The position numbers were made by a program, and so were the translations under genes. Below the pieces are notes generated by a model. That model saw only the letters and a program-made list of their open reading frames with translations. It was not told the origin of the DNA and made no database searches. Shown here one piece after another: positions 45,801 to 53,694 of a stretch of 64,000 nucleotides of DNA. The stretch is from JABCZS01 sp041660525 (GTDB lineage: Bacteria; Pseudomonadota; Gammaproteobacteria; JABCZS01), in contig JBAZWD010000002.1 in assembly GCA_041660525.1 (NCBI GenBank), forward strand, positions 1-64,000, in the 5' to 3' direction. Positions within the stretch are counted from its first letter, which is position 1. Each line of letters opens with the position of its first letter.

Positions 45801-46291
45801 TCCGTTTGATCTGCGCCATATTCTATTAATAATTTAAAAGCATCTAATTGCTTGTTAAGTACGGTTTGATGTAAAGGTGTATATTGTGCTGAACAACTAA
45901 TCCAATCTAGTTCACCAGGTGATTTCTCCAATAATAACTTTATTACAGTAAGATTCCCGGTCGCAGCGGCAATATGAAGTGGTATACCTGCAACCCGCCC
46001 ATAATCACTATCGAAAGGTTCATCAAATTCAATATTTGTTTCTATGTCTTCGATGCTTAATAGGTATTTAAGACATTCATGATAGCGGGGATCATCATCA
46101 TAATATGCAACGACAAATGCTAACGCGCAACAGTCATCATCATTTACGGCATTAACATCCACGCCATTTTCTATATAATATTTTAATTTTTCTAGATCAC
46201 CATCTTCTGCTGCTCGCAAAAAATTATAGACATTTTCGTCATCATCTTCGCTAACTACATCACTCGCATCATCTTGCATTTGCTGATCCAT
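42851..46291 (-). CDS. Ankyrin-repeat protein with C-terminal OTU-like cysteine protease
   Basis: A 1146-residue protein. The first ~190 residues hold ankyrin repeats (AAEDGDLEKLKYYIENGVDV, IPLHIAAATGNLTVIKLLLE, YTPLHQTVLNKQLDAFKLLI). The last 150 are an OTU domain: the catalytic C1007 in ADGDCLFHSIAQL and His1117 in GHYQPI, so a deubiquitinase is likely. The middle (200-990) is unknown, with an acidic stretch near 440 and DDDENVYN early. AGGGTGG precedes the ATG. It is divergent from another giant ankyrin gene across 123 bases. Bacteria lack ubiquitin, so a host target is the obvious inference. Confidence 0.85.
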   Translation of the reverse strand: MDQQMQDDASDVVSEDDDENVYNFLRAAEDGDLEKLKYYIENGVDVNAVNDDDCCALAFVVAYYDDDPRYHECLKYLLSIEDIETNIEFDEPFDSDYGRVAGIPLHIAAATGNLTVIKLLLEKSPGELDWISCSAQYTPLHQTVLNKQLDAFKLLIEYGADQTETTEDSRGGIEGLTVRELIEELAEESSDRVYAQMLMFLFKRNIDLEEDIYDMLYNIAQCVDEEGAPGLCEEFFQLYQNKKIPVDTYIYQGKNILQLSCQEGWDYIFNHLIENAQTLSVDFALKTQSGETICELILQQEQEDDVIDFLDLLIDAHTKEKIQIDPNQFDKNKHLKMHRQELVNEMLEISPAFTHLPPEHILSDQLMTDLVGKNYERNIPALHQAAQNLSVDVVERLVALSARPELIVKKDGHRKRAANFAADKSETKKYLRRLADDVSDGDTTSEESDDESEGIELMKNAVHRYKSNNLSATKLEQIESLSALGLKSVSGKTPESSIMIPHFRGINFLIGSKNSGTNFLIDFRDKGILRQQYKNKSLAQEGIYSRQVLAMSGVDFLQEISNENLVILDKNRKLVQDFWRDILSKKIEIACPEKTRMKKRQFESPAHFIQQRASNTASVKDKADNTQVDIWKQIWLHIRTYKKKLLVTDFEKEKYKVFFDKNTPKESIFVCTGKTPQKAICYGLGDSYSKLTRSVRADSRTRPDGKSKYPQLGVVYIIMQCLSKYRGDTTSDVLNLSTARKINLNPRYLCETEVAFVGGIDADDSIVEFPILYPSFHLNWKKEHEEMFGLTKEQYEYFQKSYTNCYRPQQLVTRDLFNTSWNNEYIKIYGIAKEVFTAHKELFLAIKKEGCRTSELLNQYSAAFTKQELKACRSLSIENLEKNLNSPQHLKMTSNYRRYKKEIRSHLEVFYSQQMINVCNDAAITKGKLLGFIDRDGVIRCYGTKPQEVKTHLSSTRRAPTQAETTNNTVTSLVTNVWKKDNSRLSTHTPTLLQDLRIGSAPADGDCLFHSIAQLMGSNYNARNLRQRALDYMRENPAQFLTHFPGGEAELNVRITTMEGTFNHADDTEISALAFALQRQIVIISNKNPMPPIGDNAHPILFLHHEFINMNGSQVGHYQPITLKAGAQIDIIMQRLYSSTKRNHLV

Positions 46292-46414
46292 CTTGATACC
46301 ACCCTAACTATCTGATTAATATTAAATATTCTACTTATCTAAAAGCACGATCACAACATTTTACAAGTTAGCTTACACATGTTAAAATAGCCTTTTACCC
46401 AATAGACTGACAAA

Positions 46415-49324
46415 ATGACACTATCACATCATCTGAACACGCAGCTTAGCATTCTCAAGCAAACTAATGAAAAAAATTTTAAAAAAGAACTTGCTCGCAA
46501 AAAATATAGCCCAGCAGCCGTTAATAATATTTATAAAGAGTATCAAATCAGTCTTGTTTTTTTGGAATGGTTATCTGCACAAAATTATGATGAAACAAAA
46601 TTAGAAAACACGTTACGTTATTACTTTAAGATTCGCTGGGCGTTGATTAAAAAAAACCCTGTTGCCTATATTAAAAGCCCTTCAAATCCAATGAATATCG
46701 CTTGTGAGCAATTGGCAATAGCTTTAGCTAAGGACGATGAGAGCATTGCTGAAATATTAATGCAAACACTCAAAGTTAAATATTACCAAACGGTGTCTGA
46801 GGATTTAATAGCATTAACGGAAGAAAGTGAGCCTAGAAGCTTAAACTATAACAAATTTATTTTATGTCATGATGAAAAAAGCATTCTCCCCATTCGAGCG
46901 TGGATAGAACTTCAAAACGCAAGTGAAAACACACCCTATTTATTCAAGCCCTATCTAACAGGTGGCGATGGTAGCCATCAAATAAGAGAACCAAATGCAA
47001 GCGAAGATTATGGTCAACCCGATTGCGCAGCATATGCTGCTTATTGTCGTACATTTATGCCCACGCCTTTGGATCCAGAAGATTTAGAAAATCTAAAAAG
47101 CTATTCATCTAAAATGCGCGCCTACATTGTGGGAATTGAAAATTGGCAAAAAAAATCTATCAATAACAATAATTTTGCAAAAAATATAGAAAAACTTTGT
47201 CAAGACTGCTTAGATAATGGTGTAAGTAAACGTAAAAAAGATGAAAATGGCGAAGCTAAAGAAGGCGCGCCCCACCCTGATGTTTATCCATTGATTCGCG
47301 AATTTTTAGAAAAATGGTTTGCTTTAGATAAGAAAGAACGAGAAAGAATCGGAGCTTTAACAGCGCCTGGGAACCGTGGAACCTTTGAAGATTATATAAA
47401 TGTATTACGCTCAAGTGCTGCAGCTGAAATTGACAAAAACACAGATGGAAAAATACCTTACCTGACTGAAGAAGAAAATGCTAGACGTATTGCACTCGGC
47501 TTACATACATGCGTTGAAGTGAATGCAAATGCAATTTCAAGCATTGTAAACGCAAATAGTTTTAATCTTGCACCATTAATTAATGATCTTAAAAACAGCG
47601 TTCAAAACTCTGAAGAGAATATCGATAATCGACAGCACCACCAGGGAAATGAAACACAGTTTTCGGAAAACTTATTAGCGTATTCGGATTGTTTACACAA
47701 AGAAAAAATTGGCACAAATACAGAACGTTTTGGATTGTATCATGCAGCAGGTTTAATTCAAGATGCTGAATCTGAATTTGTGGACGACAGAAAATTTGCA
47801 TTAAGTTGCGCGCAGGAACTCCAAGATATACCACTTTCGCTGAAATACATTGAGCAGGAAGATAATTTAAATTACGAAGACGAGCATCAAAGAACGCCTC
47901 TGCATTATGCTGCCTTATATAATCAAATTCCATTATTAGATCCATTAATCAAAAAAGTTGACATAAATAAAAAAGATGAAAATGGCTACACTGCGCTGCA
48001 ATTTGCTTTAGAGAAAAAACGTAGGCAGGTGGCCATTGAATTATTTATGGCAGGCGCAAACTACGATGATGAACAAATTGATTCACTCATAGATTTGGCA
48101 AAAAATTCTTTCAACCAAAGATTAATTATTGATATTTTAAATAAACTTCCCTGTGAACAAGTGAAAAAGCTTATTCGCAAACATTTATTATTACATTGTG
48201 CTTGCGAACAAGGCTGGGAAATTTTAGTTGACTATTGCGTGGATATAATGGGTGATGAAATTGACGATGGTTATGCAGATGGTAGAACCCCATTATATTT
48301 TGCAGCATGGAATAATCATTTGAGTATTTTAAATAAGCTTATTGCTAAGGGTGCAAATGTTAACAAACAATGTTTCAAAGATACCCCTAATGAATCTATG
48401 TTTGCTTTACATTTAGCTGTAGGCAAAGGACATGTGCAAATCGTTAAAGCACTTCTTGCTGCCGGCGCTGATATTCATAGCCAAAATAACAGAGGTAAAA
48501 CAGCGCTTCATTTTGCTTATCATTCCGTATGCGCAGCTTCAGCTAAAATTTTATTTGCAATGCCAGGAATTAACATTAATGCAAAAGACTCTAATAATCA
48601 AAGCCCCTTAGAAATCGCTTTCTCTAAAAAATCAATAGTCATGATGCTGTTGTTTATTAGAGAAAATGCTGTTTTTTCTCAAGAACTCGCAAAAGAAATA
48701 TTATATTACGCTATAGATTATAATGTACCCGCTCTTGCTACACTACTCATTAATAAAATGAGCGACGATGATATTGTCGAAATTATCAATGGTCATTCTT
48801 GTTTGCATAATTTATGTGAAGCCGGCATGACTGAAGCCGTCAATGCGTGCTTGCTACGTGAAAATATAGACTTGCATAAAATTTTCATGTTTCAAACTCC
48901 TTTGCATTGTGCAGTAAAAAGTGGAAATGTGAGAACTGTGCAAGCGCTCCTAGATGATCCACGTATTGACCCCGCAGGTATTCTTGACTATGCAATAGAA
49001 TTTAAAAGATATACTTTAATTGAAGCATGTTTTAAAAAAATGTCGTTTTTTGATATTTTAAACTATCCTGGATTACATAAAGTCATTCTCTTGCTAGGCA
49101 ATGAAACTATATTTTCAGTCATGAACATTCAAGATGATCCCACAAAAAGCCAATTGATAATGGCCAAAGTCGAAGTTTTAACGCTGAGTGCGCAATGGTT
49201 TAAATCACCTGATGTACGCAGAAGAATACAAGCTCTCAATGCAACAATACAGCAGTTACTCCGTGAAGTTGCAAGTTCGGAGTCAAAAAATACCGCAAGT
49301 CCATATATAGTAAAAACTTCATGA
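46415..49324 (+). CDS. Large ankyrin-repeat protein
   Basis: Of 969 residues, the last half carries at least seven ankyrin repeats (RTPLHYAALYNQIPLLDPLI, GRTPLYFAAWNNHLSILNKL, MFALHLAVGKGHVQIVKALL, KTALHFAYHSVCAASAKILF, QTPLHCAVKSGNVRTVQALL). The first 470 residues are helical and unknown, with a Cys-rich bit (DCAAYAAYCRTFM). No catalytic domain, signal or membrane helix is seen. It is divergent from the OTU gene; shared repeats and position suggest the two are regulated and perhaps act together. The ribosome site is weak. Confidence 0.82.
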   Translation: MTLSHHLNTQLSILKQTNEKNFKKELARKKYSPAAVNNIYKEYQISLVFLEWLSAQNYDETKLENTLRYYFKIRWALIKKNPVAYIKSPSNPMNIACEQLAIALAKDDESIAEILMQTLKVKYYQTVSEDLIALTEESEPRSLNYNKFILCHDEKSILPIRAWIELQNASENTPYLFKPYLTGGDGSHQIREPNASEDYGQPDCAAYAAYCRTFMPTPLDPEDLENLKSYSSKMRAYIVGIENWQKKSINNNNFAKNIEKLCQDCLDNGVSKRKKDENGEAKEGAPHPDVYPLIREFLEKWFALDKKERERIGALTAPGNRGTFEDYINVLRSSAAAEIDKNTDGKIPYLTEEENARRIALGLHTCVEVNANAISSIVNANSFNLAPLINDLKNSVQNSEENIDNRQHHQGNETQFSENLLAYSDCLHKEKIGTNTERFGLYHAAGLIQDAESEFVDDRKFALSCAQELQDIPLSLKYIEQEDNLNYEDEHQRTPLHYAALYNQIPLLDPLIKKVDINKKDENGYTALQFALEKKRRQVAIELFMAGANYDDEQIDSLIDLAKNSFNQRLIIDILNKLPCEQVKKLIRKHLLLHCACEQGWEILVDYCVDIMGDEIDDGYADGRTPLYFAAWNNHLSILNKLIAKGANVNKQCFKDTPNESMFALHLAVGKGHVQIVKALLAAGADIHSQNNRGKTALHFAYHSVCAASAKILFAMPGININAKDSNNQSPLEIAFSKKSIVMMLLFIRENAVFSQELAKEILYYAIDYNVPALATLLINKMSDDDIVEIINGHSCLHNLCEAGMTEAVNACLLRENIDLHKIFMFQTPLHCAVKSGNVRTVQALLDDPRIDPAGILDYAIEFKRYTLIEACFKKMSFFDILNYPGLHKVILLLGNETIFSVMNIQDDPTKSQLIMAKVEVLTLSAQWFKSPDVRRRIQALNATIQQLLREVASSESKNTASPYIVKTS

Positions 49325-49384
49325 TTTAAAGCAAGCCTATTTAAAGCTATGAAAAAAAACAAAATCCTTTATGGCGGTAAATTA

Positions 49385-49771
49385 TCAACCCAAAGGACTG
49401 CAAATTTCAACCAAAATCCCATTCATGTCACGTAACTGTGCAACTGTTTGGCCCCAATCAGTTTGATAAGGCGCTTTTACACTTGTACAACCCGCAGCAA
49501 GTGCATACTGGTAACTCGATGCTACTTCGGTTGTAGTCAATGCAATCTCAAAGCCTGCTGCTTTATGTGATGCGCGATTCGTAGTAAAATCAGCGCCGTT
49601 AGATTCAACAAATTTTTCATCAACAAATGCCAGTTTGGTATTACCCGTTTCTAATTCACCGTATAATAAACTTTCAGCTAAGAATAATGTTTTTAATTTA
49701 AAAGCTTTCTCATAGAATGCTAACGTTTCTGGAACGTTTTTAACGAAAATAATGACATAACCTAATTGCAT
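49385..49771 (-). CDS. Glyoxalase/VOC superfamily protein
   Basis: A 128-residue protein of two beta-alpha-beta-beta-beta units: IIFVKNVPETLAFYEKAFKL opens the first and EVASSYQYALAAGCTSVKAP the second, with DMNGILVEICSP at the end. E123 in this last strand is a typical metal ligand. Members include lactoylglutathione lyase, fosfomycin-resistance proteins and dioxygenases; which applies here is unknown. AGGAG lies seven bases before the ATG. It overlaps no other gene. Confidence 0.85.
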   Translation of the reverse strand: MQLGYVIIFVKNVPETLAFYEKAFKLKTLFLAESLLYGELETGNTKLAFVDEKFVESNGADFTTNRASHKAAGFEIALTTTEVASSYQYALAAGCTSVKAPYQTDWGQTVAQLRDMNGILVEICSPLG

Positions 49772-49840
49772 GTTTCACTCCTAATGGCAGATAAAGTTGT
49801 CTTTTGCTATCCTAATCAATATTACACAATAAGGTCCATT

Positions 49841-50092
49841 ATGACTACAAAATTCCCTTGTGACTACCCTATCAAAATCATTGGGCACGCATCTAAAGGC
49901 TTTGATACGCGCATTGCTGCCATTATTAATAAATACCAAGATAAACCTTTTGAAGGTAAATTAACACCTAGAGAATCCAAAGAAGGCAATTATCTATCGT
50001 TTACAGTTACTGTTCATGCCGCTTCACAAAAACAGTTAATAGCTTTATTTAAAGCATTAAAAGAAGAAAAAGACGTGCTTATGGTTATTTAA
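49841..50092 (+). CDS. ybeD: YbeD/DUF493 family protein
   Basis: An 83-residue cytoplasmic protein with the DUF493 fold (ferredoxin-like, as in E. coli YbeD): FPCDYPIKIIGHASKGFDTR at the start and SKEGNYLSFTVTVHAASQKQ in the middle. The ATG at 49841 has AAGG seven bases upstream and gives the usual length. In E. coli ybeD lies next to lipoyl-transfer genes; none is seen here. Role unknown, possibly regulatory small-molecule binding. Confidence 0.88.
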   Translation: MTTKFPCDYPIKIIGHASKGFDTRIAAIINKYQDKPFEGKLTPRESKEGNYLSFTVTVHAASQKQLIALFKALKEEKDVLMVI

Positions 50093-50159
50093 TTTACTAA
50101 TGGCATTCTTTATGCATTGTACCTATATTTAATTAAATTTATACTTTTAAGGAAAAATC

Positions 50160-50372
50160 ATGAACAAATTCATATTATTACTCATCCCCACTTTATTATT
50201 AATCGCTTGCGAAAGCATGGAAGAGCGTGAAATCGACGATGAAGAGAATGAGCTTTATAAACGACAAATCGAATACAGAGAAGAAATCATGCTAGAAGAA
50301 GAGGAAGCACTTCTGGATGAAGCAGATGAACAGGATCGTGCACGTGAAGATTCTATCAGATCCGACAAGTAA
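50160..50372 (+). CDS. Small acidic lipoprotein
   Basis: A 70-residue protein with a lipoprotein signal (KFILLLIPTLLLIAC, lipobox LIAC, Cys17). The mature part is highly charged and Glu-rich (EEREIDDEENELYKRQIEYR). AAGGA lies seven bases before the ATG. After cleavage it would be a soluble, acidic tail anchored in the membrane. Sorting by residue 2 (Glu after Cys) favours the outer membrane. Function unknown. Confidence 0.78.
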   Translation: MNKFILLLIPTLLLIACESMEEREIDDEENELYKRQIEYREEIMLEEEEALLDEADEQDRAREDSIRSDK

Positions 50373-50438
50373 CTTACTGATTTTGTTCTATAATTAGATA
50401 AGATGTCAAGCTTTAATTAAAATCATTAGGAGAATCAA

Positions 50439-51095
50439 ATGGATAATCGTACTTATGAAACCACTTCAGGACCTGTTGTAAGCAGTTATACCCAATCGGT
50501 ATGGGTTACAGGCATTTCTTGGGGCGCAATACTTGCGGGTGTTTTTGTAGCTTTAAGCGTTGCTTCTATTTTAAATTTATTGGGTTTAGGCTTAGATCTG
50601 ATTGCGTTAGGAAATAGCAAAAATCCTCACACTATTACCCTACTTTCTACCCTCTGGATAGTTTTATCTAGCATTTTTGCAATGTTAGCCGGTGGTTGGG
50701 TTGCAGGAAGAATGTGTGGCCCGCAATTGGCTACTGAAGGTGCATTACACGGTATTGTGATGTGTGGCGTATCTATTTTTCTTACCTTTCTTTTGGCAAG
50801 TTCTGTAGGCAGTATGCTAGGTGTGATGTCTACTATTGTGGCACACAATGTAGTTGTCGTTGAACATCATCAAAATAATGATATGAATATGGCAGCAACA
50901 CCTGATAATCAAAACATGAATCAATTGCAGCAAAATAGACAAGATAATGTTATGCACGCTAAAGAAGCCAGCAAAGGCTTAGGGCTAGTTGTATTATTAT
51001 TCTTTGTATCATTTTTACTGAGCGCGATTGCGGCTGCATTTGGCGGTATGTGGGGCGCGGCATCTGGTAAAAAACTGTTGCTACGTAAAAGTTAA
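50439..51095 (+). CDS. Four-helix membrane protein of unknown function
   Basis: A 218-residue inner-membrane protein with about four hydrophobic helices (WGAILAGVFVALSVASILNL, LWIVLSSIFAMLAGGWVAG, IVMCGVSIFLTFLLASSVGS, GLVVLLFFVSFLLSAIAAAF). A Gln/Asn/Met-rich loop (residues about 142-170) lies before the last helix. AGGAG is six bases before the ATG. Gly-rich packing is typical of small bacterial membrane proteins of unknown role. A terminator follows. Confidence 0.75.
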   Translation: MDNRTYETTSGPVVSSYTQSVWVTGISWGAILAGVFVALSVASILNLLGLGLDLIALGNSKNPHTITLLSTLWIVLSSIFAMLAGGWVAGRMCGPQLATEGALHGIVMCGVSIFLTFLLASSVGSMLGVMSTIVAHNVVVVEHHQNNDMNMAATPDNQNMNQLQQNRQDNVMHAKEASKGLGLVVLLFFVSFLLSAIAAAFGGMWGAASGKKLLLRKS

Positions 51096-51113
51096 ATACG
51101 CGTATCATTTCAC

Positions 51114-51139
51114 ACCTATGCCGGTTTTTCGGCATAGGT
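51114..51139 (+). terminator. Rho-independent terminator
   Basis: Perfect 10-base arms (51114-51123 and 51130-51139) around a GTTTTT loop, then ATTTTT on the plus strand. It ends the four-helix protein gene. Confidence 0.88.
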
Positions 51140-51159
51140 ATTTTTAAATTTGGATGATT

Positions 51160-51327
51160 ATGAAAAAATTATTATTTATTGTTTTATCTAGCCTTGGCAT
51201 TATTGCTTGTACTAATCATGCTTTACATCAGCAAGAAGTTAATGACACGAATGCTATTACTGAAAAAGAACGTCAGCAATTGGAAATGGATAGACTAGAA
51301 TCTCTGGGTAATCCTCAGGAAAAATAA
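51160..51327 (+). CDS. Very small lipoprotein (55 residues)
   Basis: A short gene, easily missed: ATG at 51160, TAA at 51325-51327. The product opens KKLLFIVLSSLGIIAC, a lipoprotein signal with lipobox IIAC (Cys17), then TNHALHQQEVNDTNAITEK and an acidic helix. Its stop is two bases from the end of umuC on the other strand. The size, lipobox and charge resemble the lipoprotein at 50160-50372. No ribosome site is strong; GGAT is nearby. Confidence 0.7.
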   Translation: MKKLLFIVLSSLGIIACTNHALHQQEVNDTNAITEKERQQLEMDRLESLGNPQEK

Positions 51328-51329
51328 AA

Positions 51330-52592
51330 CTACTTTACTAACGGCAGTTCCATCCAGCGTGTTGTGTAGGCTGGGGATTTGTGTTGGAATTGTGTGTCCC
51401 AGGATTGATCAAAACCTTGTGAAGCTAAGCGTACGCTGTGTTTACCAAAGCGCTTGTTGATTTTATCAAACACTTTTAAAAATGCTTGGGATTTTTCAAT
51501 ATTTTTTTCACTTGGTTTTGCAAATAAATCTTGCTGTTGGTAACCTGCGCGATCCGTAAGCTCTGTTAAATAAACACCTGCTTTTTTATAATAAAATCCT
51601 TGCTTATAAATATCTTCTAAGCAAAGTTTGGCGTGTTGGGTAATAATACGAATATCATCGGTTGGTGCAATAAAAGAGATAGACGCCGCGGGTGAATATT
51701 GTGCTAAATCATGACGATGGCGATTGGTTTTTAAAAAAACAGTCACGGAATACGTTAATGATTTTTGCTCACGCAGTTTTTCATATACATTAGCGCAGTG
51801 CAAACTTACCGATTGAAAAAGTGCATCAAATTCTGTTTGCATTTTACCAAATGATCTGGACGATAAAATTGATTTTCTGGGCTCATCGTCATCATGAACG
51901 GCTGAGCAAGAAATGCCTTGCAGTTCCATCGCTTTTTGCATCATGACAATATTATATTGCTTTCTCAGCTGTGCAGTATCGATCTGTGTTAAATCATATG
52001 CAGTGTAAATTCCTTGCGTAATTAATTTTTTACTCCACTGCTGCCCTATTCCCCATACATCGCCCACTGCAATTTTTTTAAGCCAATCTGATTGGTTTGT
52101 GATATTAAAAAACGGAATTTTTAATTCTTTTTTTGCAATATGATTTGAAACTTTAGCTAAAGTTTTGCTGGCGCCAATACCAATTGAAACGGGGATCCCT
52201 GTGCATTTTAAAATTAACTTTTGCAGATCGATGCAAAATACATCGTGCAAAACAGGATTCATCGAAGAGAGATCTAAAAATGCTTCATCGATAGAATAAA
52301 TTTCAGTGTATTCCCAAGCTTCTTCAATGATGGACATAACGCGTTGTGATAAATCACGATATAGTGTAAAGTTTGAAGAAAAAATATGCACTTTATTTTG
52401 ATCGCAAAATTGTTTTATTTTATAATAGGGCTCGCCCATTTTAATACCTAATGTTTTCGCTTCATTAGATCGCGCAATAACGCAGCCATCGCCGCTGGAT
52501 AATACGACGATAGGTTTTTCACGCAAATCAGGGCGAAATAAACGCTCACACGATGCATAAAAATTATTACAATCTATCAGTGCAAACATCAT
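51330..52592 (-). CDS. umuC: DNA polymerase V catalytic subunit UmuC
   Basis: A Y-family translesion polymerase of 420 residues. The active site is complete: D7 in ALIDCNNFYASCE, and S100-I-D102-E103 in YSIDEAFLDL. VSIGIGASKTLAKVSNHIAK forms the palm-thumb region, and a C-terminal little-finger domain with KIFDKI follows. With UmuD it copies damaged DNA. Its start overlaps the umuD stop by one base, so the two are translated together. Confidence 0.94.
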   Translation of the reverse strand: MMFALIDCNNFYASCERLFRPDLREKPIVVLSSGDGCVIARSNEAKTLGIKMGEPYYKIKQFCDQNKVHIFSSNFTLYRDLSQRVMSIIEEAWEYTEIYSIDEAFLDLSSMNPVLHDVFCIDLQKLILKCTGIPVSIGIGASKTLAKVSNHIAKKELKIPFFNITNQSDWLKKIAVGDVWGIGQQWSKKLITQGIYTAYDLTQIDTAQLRKQYNIVMMQKAMELQGISCSAVHDDDEPRKSILSSRSFGKMQTEFDALFQSVSLHCANVYEKLREQKSLTYSVTVFLKTNRHRHDLAQYSPAASISFIAPTDDIRIITQHAKLCLEDIYKQGFYYKKAGVYLTELTDRAGYQQQDLFAKPSEKNIEKSQAFLKVFDKINKRFGKHSVRLASQGFDQSWDTQFQHKSPAYTTRWMELPLVK

Positions 52593-52990
52593 TAATCTAC
52601 CGTGTGTATAACATGCGTAACAATGCCCCAGATCACTAATTCATGCGTATCGGTAATATCGATAGGTTTATAAGCAGGATTTTCAGGCAATAATTGTAAA
52701 CGCTGCCCTACTTTTGAAAATCGTTTCACAGTAAGCTCGCCATCAATGGCTGCAATTACAATTTTGCCATGCTTGGCTTCTAAGCTTCTGTCTACAACTA
52801 ATAAATCGCCCGAGCGTATCCCCGCGCCAATCATAGAATCACCCGAAGCACGAACCATAAACGTCGCTGCAGGATGTTTAATTAAGTAGTGGTTTAAATC
52901 TAAATACTTCTCGATGTAATCGTCCCCTTGTGACGGGAAGCCAGCGGGGACTTTGCTTGAATAAAGCGGGATGTTTTGTGTATTTATCAT
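52592..52990 (-). CDS. umuD: UmuD, S24-family self-cleaving subunit of Pol V
   Basis: A 132-residue LexA-like protein. Self-cleavage site A16-G17 (VPAGFPSQ), nucleophile S52 in ASGDSMIGAG and base K89 in ELTVKRF are all present. RecA-stimulated cleavage activates it for translesion work with UmuC. The gene precedes umuC with a one-base overlap. I see no canonical CTG-N10-CAG LexA box upstream, so SOS control is not shown in the sequence. Confidence 0.94.
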   Translation of the reverse strand: MINTQNIPLYSSKVPAGFPSQGDDYIEKYLDLNHYLIKHPAATFMVRASGDSMIGAGIRSGDLLVVDRSLEAKHGKIVIAAIDGELTVKRFSKVGQRLQLLPENPAYKPIDITDTHELVIWGIVTHVIHTVD

Positions 52991-53031
52991 GTTAGGGCCT
53001 GCTATAATGACTTACAAATATAATACCAAGG

Positions 53032-53106
53032 ATGGATATGATTGTTCCCCTCCCCTTATTCGACACCCATGAATTTGTTAAAAAACAAACACTTATTTCA
53101 GATTAA
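53032..53106 (+). pseudogene. Start of a DUF1640-like gene, truncated
   Basis: A 24-codon frame with AAGG just upstream reads VPLPLFDTHEFVKKQTLISD, where F-D-T-H-x-F-V-K is the opening of DUF1640 coiled-coil proteins (helper proteins of about 100-250 residues). It stops inside the 3' end of the substrate-binding protein gene. It is divergent from umuD. Only the first dozen residues support the family. Confidence 0.45.
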
Positions 53107-53677
53107 GTTGCTCGGCAGTTTTAGCATTAATCAATAATTGTGTATCTTTTGGTTTTACAATATCAATTTTACCTGGGGATTTCCCACCTAAAACTATACC
53201 GGCCATTCTGCCTGCCAAATAGCCTACTTCTGTTGATTCTATTTCTAAAGGGATGACACCATAAACCCCAGTTACTGAATCGCTATGTTTCACAAAAGGT
53301 TCCATCACTGCGGCAAATACTACAGGAATATGCGCGCTTTCATCAGCACTCACCACTGCTTGCGCAGAAGGCGTTGAAATTGGAATAATAATATCAGGTT
53401 TACTTTTTACAAAATCATGGGCTATCTGATACGCCGTATTTAAATCACCTTTTGCATTTTGGTAATTAATTGTTATATTTTGTCCGTCGATGAAACCCTC
53501 TTCTTTTAAACCTAAAAGCACGCCTTGGTAGGCTTTAGTGTATTCAGGACTTTCATCGATCAAGGTAATCGCAACCGTATAATTTTTTTTATGGGCTTCC
53601 ATAAAGGGTGTAGGTGCAGCTAATAAAAGCGTTGGAGAAACGATAGCAAGTATCGCCAATAGGTTTTTGAAAATCAT
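53093..53677 (-). CDS. ABC transporter substrate-binding protein (TrpX/DUF534 type), internally deleted
   Basis: A signal peptide (AILAIVSPTLLLAA) and the N-terminal lobe (YTVAITLIDESPEYTKAYQG, DIIIPISTPSAQAVVS) are typical of the ABC substrate-binding family PF04392. The C-terminal lobe is shortened: after DSVTGVYGVIPLEIE comes ESTEVGYLAGRMAG and the normal end KPKDTQLLINAKTAEQLNLK. Compared with the usual ~320 residues, about 115 central residues are missing without a frameshift. The binding cleft is therefore incomplete. No permease or ATPase gene is nearby. It follows the M50 gene by 17 bases. Confidence 0.75.
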   Translation of the reverse strand: MIFKNLLAILAIVSPTLLLAAPTPFMEAHKKNYTVAITLIDESPEYTKAYQGVLLGLKEEGFIDGQNITINYQNAKGDLNTAYQIAHDFVKSKPDIIIPISTPSAQAVVSADESAHIPVVFAAVMEPFVKHSDSVTGVYGVIPLEIESTEVGYLAGRMAGIVLGGKSPGKIDIVKPKDTQLLINAKTAEQLNLK

Positions 53678-53694
53678 AATATTTCCTTTATATC

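Noticed and set aside
52991..53031. A LexA box before umuD
   Set aside because: No CTG-N10-CAG match is visible; the AT-rich stretch alone is not evidence.
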